Assembly: GCA_002110485.1 (NCBI GenBank)
Contig: MOWL01000089.1
Coordinates: 496,001-560,000, forward strand
Length of the DNA: 64,000 nucleotides
Direction: 5' to 3'
Source: Emergomyces orientalis
Lineage: Eukaryota > Ascomycota > Eurotiomycetes > Onygenales > Ajellomycetaceae
The position numbers and the translations under genes are program-made. The notes beneath the pieces are model-generated. The model had not been told where the DNA came from, did not search any database, and worked only from the letters and a program-made list of their open reading frames with translations. Below, piece by piece: positions 43,949 to 54,849 of the stretch. Every line of letters starts with the position of its first letter. The first letter of the stretch is position 1.

Positions 43949-46900
43949 ATGGCGGATCCATCCCGCCCCCCACGTATGAACACCCGGTCGCAGTCCCGCA
44001 TTGAGCCCACGGGCTCGGGGATTGGCGACGACCTTCCACACCGTTCCTCGTCTGCTCGCGGCCGGCTCCCAGGGGCCTTCGAGAGCTCCGTTAACGAACC
44101 CCCCGTTACACCACATCACCCTGATACCGGCCTAAACACGGCACCAACGACCGTGAGGCCGGCCCGATCCACCCGACGTCTCGTCGAGCCTGAAAGGCAC
44201 ACCGAGAGCGCCGATGAAGATGAGGGCGAAAACACCCCAGCATCTCAGGCCCCCATCCCTCATTCAGACCCCTATTCAGTTCGCCGTTTAGAGTATGAAA
44301 CAGAGCGTGAGAAACGCAAGGGATTGGAGCTGCAGCTCCGCATAGAGGAGCTCCGAACTCGAGCAGCAGAGGTCACAGCAGCTGCAGCAGCCGCCGCACC
44401 ATCCTCTGCACCCAACCCGACGACTCGGCCCGCTCCCACATGGGATCCCGAGATTGGAACCAAGATTAGATACAATCTTTATGACCCCGATACACCCGCA
44501 GGCAAGGCAATTAATCAGTTTAGACAAGATGTGAAGAATATTGTCAAACCCAATGCCCTGACCGGCACATCGAATTATGTGTCCTGGAAGACATCAATGA
44601 CTTCAAGACTCACGGATGCGCAGTGTTGGGATATAATAGAGGAAGAGCAGGTTGAGGACCCGCTTCAGGACCCGGAATGGGCTCCTTTCTGGATGGCAAG
44701 GAATCGCTGGCTGTACGCATTCATCTCAAACTCTTTGAGTGCAGCGGTCAGACCCAGATTCATTAAAAATGACACTGAAAATAGAATAGCGTACACCCTC
44801 TGGCGCGTGATAGCTGAGGAATTTGCTACTCCCAAGACTCAACTACGGCGTGAAGCCACACTGGAGTTCATGGCATTGGGTGGCACGCAAGTAACAAATC
44901 TGCATGCATTCTTTGACAAGTTTCGTATGGTTATCTTGAAGTTAGAGCTGGAGAATGTGATCCTAGCGGATTCAGTACTGTTTGACACATTCTATTCTGC
45001 TCTTCCCAATGTGTGGCGGGACTATATTCAGAAGAAAGTAGAAGAGGAACAAACCTCCAAGTCCACGGCTGTCACATTGAATGTGCACTCGTTGATGGAA
45101 GAGATCCGTTCACGATTAGATCCTCCCAAGGATAAAAAGCCCATGCAATCGGCGAGCACGGCGGCGAACGCTGCTCAATCGGACTCGCCAAACACAAACT
45201 CGAATTCGGCCCGAGGTGCCCGTACTCAGGGCCAAAGCCGTGGCAGCCAGGGCCGTGGTGGCCACCGTGGTGGGGGCCGCGGAGCCGGCAACCCGCCACC
45301 CACCTGCTCTCAATGTGAGAGGGGCCACTATGGCACATGCTGGCTGGCTAATCCCGATAAAGCTCCCGATGACTGGAGGACCTTCAATACTGCGAGGATT
45401 AAAGAATTCAGAGAGAAGAAGAATAAAGATAAGAAGATTAATGAAAGTCAATTAGCTATAACTGATGGCTCAGAGACATTCCAAATGGCGAATCTCGCGG
45501 AGGTTATTAATATATCTGCTTGTTTTGTAGAACCTCGTAAAGACTCTCTCACTATATGGGACAGCGGCGCAGGCTGTCATATAGCCTGCAACAGATCACA
45601 CTTCTCAACTTTCTATAAGATTAACGGACCGACCGTTCAAGTGGCTAATAGAGCCATTCTCAAGGTTCAAGGCGTTGGCATAGCCTCCATACCGGCGGGG
45701 GAGAGGCTGATTGAGTTCAACCATGTGTACTATGTACCCGGACTCTCTGCCAATCTCATTTCCGCAGGGCTCATGGAACGCCAGGGCTATTCCCGCCGTG
45801 ATATGCATATTGAAGCTGGGAACTACTTCGAATTCTTGTCCCCAGCTGGCAGTGACGTGTTCTATGCCAATCTAGCTCCCAATAACGTCTACATTCTCTC
45901 CGATAACCCCCCGGTATTTGATGGAGTAATGAATGACCCAGAATTCGGTGGAACTGCATATCTCGCAGTTCCGAAGCCGAAGACTATTTCTATAGAGTAC
46001 AATCCCAATGCTGCCTCCCTCGGCCTGTTCAGCCGTGAGGAGGTTGAACATTTAATCAATCCAAAGGACCCCGATACTGACTCCTTCGTGGTGTCCCCGC
46101 CGGCTCGCCTACCTGCTATCATCCCGAAGCAGCTCTCTATTGATGAGTGGCACCGCCGGCTAGGCCATACCGGCCAAGACAACATAATAAAAATGGCCAG
46201 AGACCCGCGTTTCGGAATCACTATTATCGGCCCGAAAAAGCTCTCCTTTTGTGCTACGTGTGTTAAATCCAAGCAAAAACGTGCATCTTACAAGAATGCC
46301 CCACTGCGCAGAGCCACCCGCAAAGCTCTTAAGATATGGGTGGATGTGTTCGGTGGCGGTGACACCCTTGGAGTGAGAGAAGAGGAAGATATCTCATCAT
46401 ACGCAGGCAAGAAGCTTGCGATGATCATTACTGACGATGCAACGAGGATGAGATGGGTATTCCTATTAGAATGTAAAGATGAGGTGCTAAAATATGTACG
46501 GATTTTCAATCAGTTCATGAAAAATCTTCTTGGGCGTGGCATTGCAATCATACACTCCGACCGCGGAGAGTTAAACTCGAATGCGGCCAATGCCTATATG
46601 CTCAGTGAGGGAATTAAATGGGAGCCAACCCCCCCCACATACTCCTCAACAGGATGGTGTATCAGAACGTTCCGTCGGCCTGATTATAGAGAAGGCCCGA
46701 TCACTATTAATAGATTCCTCGGCCCCCGAGAAGATGTGGGGCGAAGCGGTCATTGCGGCCACAGAGCTTCTTAATCTCATGCCAACCTCAACGGTCCTAT
46801 ATGGGGGCATAGAGAACGCGGACCCGAAACCAACCACCCCCTATGAGGCATGGCTAGGAGCTCTACCATCGGCACGTGGCATACGCCGTTGGGGCTGTAA

Positions 46901-49094
46901 GGCATTCCTAAAAATAGTGCCCAAACCTATTAATAAGATGGCTCCCCGCTCTATGGAGCTAATATTTGTGGGCTATGATGGGTTCACTAACTATCGACTG
47001 GTTGACCCCTCCAACGGGCGTCTATATATATCCAAAGACGTCATATTCCAGGAGGATCTGCACCTGGCGGACCCATCGGCACCCCTCACTCAAGACCCCA
47101 AGGCTCTACCATCGGCAGCCCGACAGGCGGCTGCAGTGATTCCTTTGGCTGCCCCAAATCTAAATATAACCTCAATCTCCACCCCTACGGGCCCTGAATC
47201 TAATCTCTTTATTGAAGAAGAAATCCAACCAGATCGTCCACTTTTCTTGGAGCCGACAAATAACTGGTGGATTGATTATGAAATTACAGCGAGGATTCCA
47301 ACCTTTTTGGTGCAGAATGCACCTACTTCTCCAGAATCCGAGCTAGAGATGAACACTACATTCCCCGCGAACCTGGCCACCCTTCCTGCTGCAGAGAATG
47401 CGGCCTCAGTGGGGGAGGCCTCAGTGGGGGATGAACCCGAAGACCTTCCTGGGGATCCCGAGATCATTGGGCTCCTGATTCCGAAAAACCTCACGCGTGC
47501 CAGAGCTTCCCCAGAATGGAAGTACTATTATCATGCATGCGTTAAAGAGGTTAACCGTTTAAAACAAATAGGTGCATGGCGCCTAGTGGAAAGAACCCCT
47601 GACATGACCATACTTCGCGGCCAATGGGTGTTCGATAAGAAAGTCAATAATATGGGCAAGGTTACCCGATATAAGGCCCGCTGGGTCGTATGTGGGAACT
47701 ATCAAGAGAAGGGGGTTAATTACTCCAGAACCTTCGCCCCCGTTGTATCTGCTTTCACATCCTGAGCTCTCATGGCGATCTCGGCATCCCGAGACTGGCA
47801 TGTTCTTCAAATCGATATGGTGACTGCATTCCTGAACGCTCAGCTGCCGCAAAATGAGCGTGTATATATGCATCAACCTGCTGGCTTCAAGGAGGGCCGC
47901 GGCGACCTAGTCTGTGAGTTAATACAGGGCCTCTACGGGCTCAAGCAGGCCGCTCTTTTGTGGTATGAAGAACTGCGTAAAATGCTCCTAAGAACAGGCT
48001 TTCGCGTTAGCCCATACGACGCCGGGTTATTCATTAATGACGCCCGGAAAGTCTATATAACAGTATATTTGGACGACGTGCGCCTATACGGCCCGAATAT
48101 TGAAGATTTGAACTGGGCCAAGGCTGAAATAGCCAATAACTATGAGATCAAGGATGTAGGGGACTCTAACCGCTACTTGGGCATGAAGATTGAGAGAGGC
48201 TCAGATTCTCTCACACTCTCTCAACCCCTATTTGTGAAGAACCTATTAGAAGAGTTCTCTATGGAGGACTGTCATCCCACAACTACCCCCATGGAGCAGA
48301 ACATTGACTTCATGAATGATAATGAGGAACCTATCGCCTACACGGCAGAATTTACCCTACGCTCCTATCAATCGGGCATAGGATCTCTGCAGTATTTGGC
48401 AGCCAACACACGTCCGGATGTTAGCTTTGCGGCGGGCTTTCTCGGCCGATTTAGCTCGCGTCCTACATCAAAGAATTGGGCGGCATTTAAGCGTACACTT
48501 CGCTATTTACAGAGCTCTGCTGATGATGGAATAACCTACTACAAGAATGCGGACATAGAACCCGTAGTGCATGCCGATGCCGATTGGGCGGGCAGGGACC
48601 CGGGTTCCCGATCAACCACTGGCTATATCATATATATGGCCGGAGGCCCCATTGCGTGGCGTAGCTGCAAGCAGACAGGGGTCTCCAAATCATCTACAGA
48701 GGCCGAATATATTGCTTCTTCGGAGGCCGCCTATGAGCTCGTTCATCTTCGGGAGCTCTTAGAGGATGCCGGCTTCGTCCCGTCCCGCCGAAATAATCTC
48801 GATGCCGAAGATTGCCCCATTCCCTCAATAGCCAATGGCCTGGCATGCACTATCCATGCCGATAATAAGTCTGCCATAGAGCTATCCTCTAGCGAGGCCA
48901 TTCCACGCCGCTCGAAACATATAGAGGTTCGGTTCCATATTCTTCGGGATCTCACACGTAAGGGAGAGATCTCGGTCCGATACATTCCATCCGCTGAGAA
49001 TGCGGCGGATGGCCTAACCAAGCCACTCGGGCCACTAAAATATATGCATTGGAAGGAGCTTATTAAAATGAGGAAGAAAGGGGTTCTAGTTTGA
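43949..49094 (+). pseudogene. Copia gag-pol polyprotein, two lesions
   Basis: ATG 43949. Gag has Arg/Glu-rich coiled coil (YETEREKRKGLELQLRIEEL), then TGTSNYVSWKTSM and LEFMALGGTQVTNLHAFFD of copia-type capsid. A short CX2CX3HX3C finger (CSQCERGHYGTC) follows a Gly/Arg-rich stretch. Protease: IWDSGAGCHIACNRS. Integrase: WHRRLGHTGQDNI with CATCVKSK, then WVDVFGG, IHSDRGEL and GVSERSVG for the DDE set. The frame shifts by one at the C-run near 46629-46637 and continues in the overlapping frame. RT: TRYKARWVVCGNYQEKGVNY, a TGA at 47763 at a probable Trp, LYGLKQAALLWYEEL and YLDDVRLYG. RNase H: ADADWAGRDPGSRSTTGY, KSSTEAEYIASSEAAYEL, HADNKSAIELSS. The natural stop is at 49092. Confidence 0.9.
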
Positions 49095-49215
49095 AGAATA
49101 TGTTGGGAACTGGTTTTTTAACTATCTTGTTTTTCCAGTTAATTTTGTACATATACATAGAAGAAGGGCCTATTTCGTATGCAGCACTATGTAGTGATAC
49201 TATGGTGAGTGGGGG

Positions 49216-49314
49216 TGTCGGACCTATCCGTCCGGCTTAGTAATTCTCTCTCCACCATATATAACTCCGTAGCTAGCATACCCCTTTAATCAATCAAACA
49301 TCGTACCTCCCACA
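49216..49314 (+). repeat. Copia 3' LTR (99 bp)
   Basis: Base-for-base identical to 43618-43716. Preceded by GTGAGTGGGGG (polypurine tract) and followed by TTACC. Confidence 0.93.
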
Positions 49315-50554
49315 TTACCAGGATTAAGACGAGCAACCATCTTACGAGCCAAAAACGCCCACATCTTCTAGGTATCTCCATCCTCCTCATTCCGCCATAA
49401 CACACGGTCAGTATCGACTTAAACCGGGTGGACATTATTACGTGACCTGTTAGCCCTTTTGGAATCCAACAATGTCAATTCCTGTGGATTAAGCTACTCA
49501 ATTTCCTATCTCCTCCAGCTATTCCCATCGAACGCTCGTTACATCTTTGTGTGCAACGGCTTTCATAGCTTTCTTCATTTTATCGATCGTGCTTCGGTTT
49601 ATTCATCTAGAACTGGGTTGCCACCCGATGGATTCCCTCTTCGATACGCCATTATAGTCGGACGAACTTACAAATAACTCCCCCGGAATTTCAACTTCAA
49701 TTTCCGATTTGAGGAGAAGAAAGCTCCCAACGGCACCCTTTGTGGTTTAATTGCCCTGTGATCTACCAAAGTGAGTCATCATGGCTCAGCCAGAATCCGC
49801 ATCTCCAAAGCATGCTTGCTGCACGGCGCAGCGTCTCCCTGTGCTCCACACATCTAGCTGATGAGCCTCTCGAATTAGGTCTATGACCGTTGAATGACAG
49901 ATTATGTGTTGTCAAAATTGATTGATCGATGATGAATGTGCTATCCACCGAAACCCAGGAAGATAATGTGGAGTATCGTAGCCACGCCATCGTACTTATA
50001 CGAGCTCCAAAGAACCTCCAAACTTCCTAGATCCGCAAGTACGATAAACACCTTGAATCGGTCGAAGGCTTGTATAGATCTTGGCTTCAAGCTTGGTATC
50101 CCGGCTGTTTATCCGTAGGAAGTTAATGTGCTCTTGAGCAGAGTCCCGCGTGCTCCCGCGGATGCCAACTGAACTATAGCCGGTGATCAAGTTCGAGGAT
50201 ACTCACTCCATGGATCATTTAAAAAGATAGCTGGTAGATTGATGCGATTAAGATGAGGCATTTGGTCGCGACAACTCTCCTGGAGAATAGGATCCAGGGC
50301 TCATTTTTTTCGTGATTGCGTACATAGCAGCAGTTTTCGTCCATAAACGCTCCTCCCCGGAAACCACGGAAAAGAACACTGAATGTGGTACCGCTGACAT
50401 GCATGTCCGTCAAAGCTCTAAACTGAATAGAAGTGGCCTGAATCGGTTACAATATTTCTCTTTAGTAAATAGAGGGCTCTTTCCGCCTGCTTCAAGGACC
50501 AATCTTCCTGATAAGTCTAGCATATCACGTGGCAGGTCCGCAATCCATTCTGTG
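49315..50554. other. Intergenic, possible pseudogene remnant
   Basis: No intact gene. On the minus strand, peptide-like pieces with stops (KMWAFLARKMVARLNPG near 49330-49375; NEEDGDT just before it) run across the copia insertion point. The rest shows no recognisable domain. Confidence 0.35.
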
Positions 50555-51115
50555 TCAATTGCACGCAACGCTCATAGCCCAGGTAGGTGAAGTCTCCGGT
50601 TCAAATGCTGGAAATACTTTATCAAGCGTCTTGCGGTAAATATGTTTTCTTTTGTCACGGCACTTCCCCAGATTCATACGCCAGTTGAACGCTTTGGCGA
50701 GGTCTTCGGCGTTACTAGCAAGAATGGCGTACCGAACAGGGTCGGAATCATGGGGATCTGTGATACAGCACACTGCCCATGACCGCCGCTTCTGGTAGAA
50801 GAAATATTCTACCTCAGGGCATATAACAACATACTCCCGAGCAGCTATAGCCTCGTAAATCCGGTATAGAGACCGAAGTGAGGAGTCTCTTGCACACCAT
50901 AGAGGTATGCAGCGCATGTTGGTGAGGTCCGCAGAGGACAATCGGGAGTCAGGAAGTGGGATATTATTCAGCATGCTTTTGAAAGGAACTGGGTCTGGGA
51001 CACGGAAATGCCACGTTGGTAGAGGTAGGAAGAGGCGGAGGAGAGCGAGCAATGGATGTTTGTTTGGGTGTTTAAGCCGGATGAAGCTGCCTCGAAGCGC
51101 GAGTAGTGTCTCCAA
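50555..51115 (-). CDS. Hypothetical protein, possibly partial
   Basis: 186 codons open to TGA 50555-50557. I do not recognise the family. Composition looks coding: GSFIRLKHPNKHPLLALL, DLTNMRCIPLWCARDSSLR, YVVICPEVEYFFYQKRRSWA and RYAILASNAEDLAKAFNWR, ending WAMSVACN. The first codon of the open stretch is TTG. The first in-frame ATG is internal (FKSMLNNIPL), so the true start may lie in an upstream exon: CATCTACAG, a good 3' splice site, ends just before the open stretch. A second frame (51187 leftwards, MAPPNRPQPRIPWQM) overlaps it. It could also be a frameshifted pseudogene. Confidence 0.4.
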   Translation of the reverse strand: METLLALRGSFIRLKHPNKHPLLALLRLFLPLPTWHFRVPDPVPFKSMLNNIPLPDSRLSSADLTNMRCIPLWCARDSSLRSLYRIYEAIAAREYVVICPEVEYFFYQKRRSWAVCCITDPHDSDPVRYAILASNAEDLAKAFNWRMNLGKCRDKRKHIYRKTLDKVFPAFEPETSPTWAMSVACN

Positions 51116-52374
51116 GCTGTAGATGAGAGGTATCGGCGAAGTTGCATTTGCCAGGGTATTCGGGGTTGAGGGCGGTTAGGGGGTGCCATCTTGCTGATTA
51201 GATCTGATGTTAACAGTTGAATTAGAGGTGAATGGTTAAGCTCGCGGAGGAAGCAAGATAGGATATTAAGGAAAATCAATAATGATAGTTTATGATAATA
51301 TACTGTTAAACACCTGATTATTGAATCGACACCAAGCGGCCGCTCAAAGCTCCACCGAATACGACACTCCTCCTTATATCATGGTAATTGCCTCAGCTCC
51401 CTCCTATCTCGGAGATTTCACTCTTTTATATGAGAGATTATTAAATATCGCATGTAAAATGCCCCTATATTGACATATTTTGTAATATTAGCTAGCGAGA
51501 GATTCATGGCTATAAGAGCCATGGAAAACCCGTAGATATTTAGAAGGGGCAGAGCTCTCGATCCAATTTTTACTTCATTTTTCATCCGTACGCTAAACCT
51601 AAAAATCTTTCATATATACGATCTCTTTTCGACAAGACATATGATCCTTTAAAATTATACATCTACATTGGATGTTAGCATAATCCATTTAAAGCTTAGG
51701 TATTTTTTATTTCCCTGCCCCGTCTGCTACATTTTGTGGTGTAAATTTAAAAGCGTCTCCAGTCTCTAAATATCATGATTCTTCTTCTTCTTTCTTCTTC
51801 TTTTATAAAGTTCGCCCAGCCCCAGGTTAATTATTATCCGTTCCTGAGCTCAATTGAAAGGAATAAAAATAGCTCATCATGCAAAATTAGAAGAAAAAAA
51901 CAAATTGCAGAACTGAAAACAACAATTATTAACTAATATAATAAAACAAAGCTAAAGCTAGGTAGTTTTAAATATCAATAATCCAAGCGCGCATCCTGTA
52001 CCCTATTCGATGGATCCAATGATGCCACCCCACCCGATATTTAGAGTAAACAAAGGGGAAAGAGGGTATGAGGACGTTAAAAAAAAAAACAATTGCTTGG
52101 CTCACGCGCGCACTTGAATAAAGTAATTAAGAAAGTTAGGATAGATAAAGAAAAAAAAAAAGTTGCAAGGGGGAAAAACAATAACCGATCTCTCTCACGT
52201 TTATCCCTTCCCATCTCGTGACAAAAAAGCTACCAAATCAAATCAGTTCAAGTGAATTCCATCAATCAAGTCAATGTGAAAAAAACCGTTGCAGGGGGTG
52301 GGAGGGAAGATCCAATCGATGGACTCTGAGTTCCCATCCCCCTTCCATTTTTCCACTGCAGGACTACGTCTCAT
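51116..52374. other. Intergenic, A+T-rich
   Basis: No gene supported. It includes TTCTTCTTC tracts near 51780-51805, A-runs near 52078-52090 and 52150-52160, and the likely 3' UTR of the hydrophobin (52200-52374). Confidence 0.6.
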
Positions 52375-52956
52375 TTATAGATTGAACGTGATGGGAACGC
52401 AGCCGAGGAAGATGAGGCCGTTCTGTTTCAGGCGTTTGGTTAGTTCTGCGTATTGCCCAATCTAATTTCCCTGGAAAAGGCGTATATAGCTAGGAAAGTG
52501 ACACTCACCATCTTATTCTCATTGCAGCATACAGCGTTGGACTTGCATCCGTTAAGTAGACTGAGGTTCAAAACGCCTTCAATCGGTTCGCCTGTTTCGA
52601 TACAATTAAACAAACACCGGTCAGCCATTTTCTCACACGATGTTCCCATCTTCCCTCCCGTACCGTAGAGGGGAATAAATTAAACTTGGATATAACATAC
52701 ACTTAGTAGCAACACTGCCCTTAGCCTTCTTCGCATCTTTGTCCAGCCCAAAGATCTTCAGTCCTTGGATGACGGTCTTGTCCTCGCTGGAGTGCGTGTT
52801 CTGGCAGCACTGCGGGACGGAGTTGCAGCCGGAGGTGCCACCCTCGCGAATGGCGAGCGGGGCACCGAGTTCACCGCCGCTGTGGGGTGGAAGGGCGACC
52901 GCGCCGACGACAGTGCTAATGAAAGCGAAGGCGGAGAGGAAGAGTTGGAGCTGCAT
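52375..52956 (-). CDS. Class I hydrophobin
   Basis: Three exons, 52956-52701, 52591-52509 and 52422-52375, give 128 residues with phases that close exactly. Secreted: an N-terminal signal peptide of about 18-20 residues (MQLQLFLSAFAFISTVVGAV). All eight cysteines are present in hydrophobin order: CNSVPQCC (C1 to C3, spacing 5), 34 residues, C4 split across the first intron, 14 residues, CKSNAVCC (C5 to C7, spacing 5) and GCVPITF (C8). The long C3-C4 spacing and the NGLIFLGCVPI ending fit class I. Hydrophobins assemble at air-water interfaces and coat hyphae or spores. Last exon is only 16 codons. A TATATAAG box lies about 215 bp upstream. Confidence 0.93.
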
Positions 52957-53169
52957 TTTGGATATTGTGTGATGTGGTGACTTAAATTGGGATTGTAGAG
53001 ATTGGAGGGGAGGGATAATTCTGATTGAAGTTGGTGGTTTTTTGGGGGAGGGGAGAAATGAATGAGAGTGAGCGTTTTCTGATTTTGTTTGGTTAAGGAC
53101 AGGATGCTTTGCTTTGCTCTGCTTTGGGCCAGGAAGAAGAAGAGAGTTTTCGGGAGGTGGGCGAACGGT

Positions 53170-53177
53170 CTTATATA
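53170..53177 (-). promoter_or_regulatory. TATA box of hydrophobin gene
   Basis: TATATAAG on the minus strand, about 215 bp before ATG 52956, consistent with a highly expressed surface-protein gene. The leader between them is purine/pyrimidine-biased. Confidence 0.5.
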
Positions 53178-54143
53178 GATTTTCTATCCCCCCTTCCCCT
53201 ATTGTAGTGGTCGATAGGGCATACATAGCAATGACATGTTGGATAGGAGCATAGAGCCGAGCATAGAGCCCTGACAGCTCCCCCTTTCTGTCAAGGACCC
53301 ACGAGCAGTGTACTGTGTGTAACATGGCCATCATCTCCAGCTGACGGACAGACGACGCCACTGCAATCCCTCGTTCAGAAGCCTCCAGTATAGAATCGAT
53401 TGATGTCGTGCAGAATTGTCAATCGCAATTCGAAAAATAATAGATAGTAGGTACTTCGATCACCAACTTCTCTAGCCGTTCCGAATAGGGAATGAGGGTA
53501 CAGGAGCAAAAGCAAAAGTGCTAAAATCTATATTGCACGGGGTTACTATCAGTGTCAGTTGTGTACTATAAGTAGGTTATGTAGGTTCCCGTCGAGCTCT
53601 GAAGGGAATCGTGGATCACAGAGGCAATATAGATAGCACAAGATCGAGTTTGATATAACAAATAACAACCGGTTTCAAGAACGGTGACAACAGGAACCTA
53701 TAGCTGTAGATAATAGCAAACCAAATCGAACCAGTTTGGGTTACTGCGGCCCGCTTGTATTATCAATTGAGCTGGCTGCGCATGATGTCCCTGCACATGT
53801 CGTGTACCTGCATTTTACGTTAGCTTGTTGTGTTGCTAGCTTATGATTTAGAAGAAGGACGAATATGAACAACGAAACATTACTGAGAGTTAGGGGTTCG
53901 GCACGAACTCAGTAGGTATCGTGGGAGAGAGGTTGGACAGGCAAAACCCAACAGCTTTTTCATGTTGCTAGGAGGGAAAATCGAATGTCTGACTGCATGT
54001 TAGAGAAGAAACCACATACACAGCAATCCCAGCCTGGATGAGGCTGGTTTCACAAGGGAAATTGCAGGTTGAGTCAATATCAAGTATAATATTAGTGGTT
54101 ATTGAAGAGGGAAGAAATATTAGATAGGTCGTAAAAATGGTTA

Positions 54144-54194
54144 GCCTTCATGAAAGGTATGACCGGGTGGGACCGGTAATACCTTTCATGAGGC
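54144..54194. repeat. Long inverted repeat with 18-base loop
   Basis: GCCTTCATGAAAGGTAT (54144-54160) is complementary to ATACCTTTCATGAGGC (54179-54194), with a single unpaired base. The loop GACCGGGTGGGACCGGTA itself contains a repeated GGGACCGGT-type core. Confidence 0.88.
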
Positions 54195-54849
54195 TTTCCT
54201 CTGCGCGTGTGCTGGCAGGATGGTGTGTGTATGTATGTATGAATAAGAGGCGAGATATTGAGGTATGTGTAAGGATTGTAAGATCCATCAGGGAAAGAAA
54301 AAGAGAAAACTAATCGACGATCAATATCTGAACTTTCTCAATGTCCTCGACAGTCCTACCCTGGGTGCCATCATTTTCATTGACGGTATGACAGGTCAAA
54401 CACAACCACCCCCTTTTTCTTTGCAGTTCTAGGGTTTGGGTGTTGACGAAAAATTGAACAAACCTTGATGACAAAAGGGGTTGTTAGTCGTTTGTCCAAT
54501 GGTTAATACCTGGAAGGTTGGCATTCAAGTTCGTTCTCCTGAACTTGGAGCTCCGATAAAAAAATAAATAAGAATATAAAAAAGAAAAGAAAAAGAAAAA
54601 ATAGCATAATAAACTCGCCTACATTCTTAAGACTTTTTATATCCAGCATTAAAACAAAAAATCCAAGGCACACATTAACATACCCAAAAAATCCGCCCAA
54701 CCACCGACACTAGCTTAGATCAAGCCAGGCCACACCAATATCTGGGAAAAGAAAATGCCACAATATGATGCTCAGATGTAGATATCAAGCTGTTGAAAGA
54801 CCGAAAGTGGACAATATGTATATATACATTTAAATTTAGATACAACAAA

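Larger units (their letters stand above)
43618..49314 (+). mobile_element. Young, nearly intact Ty1/copia element
   Basis: 5.7 kb, bounded by two identical 99-bp LTRs (43618-43716 and 49216-49314) with TTACC target duplications. One long gag-pol frame starts at 43949 in the order gag, zinc knuckle, protease, integrase, RT, RNase H. Only two lesions are visible: an apparent one-base insertion in a run of eight C near 46629-46637, and a TGA at 47763-47765 in RT. GTGAGTGGGGG before the 3' LTR is the polypurine tract. Identical LTRs mean it inserted recently, unlike everything in the left half. Confidence 0.93.
52957..54849. other. Intergenic between hydrophobin and GMC gene
   Basis: Holds the hydrophobin promoter and, near 54700-54849, the 3' UTR of the GMC gene. 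A strong inverted repeat lies at 54144-54194 and A-rich tracts at 54555-54605. No coding frame is supported. Confidence 0.55.
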
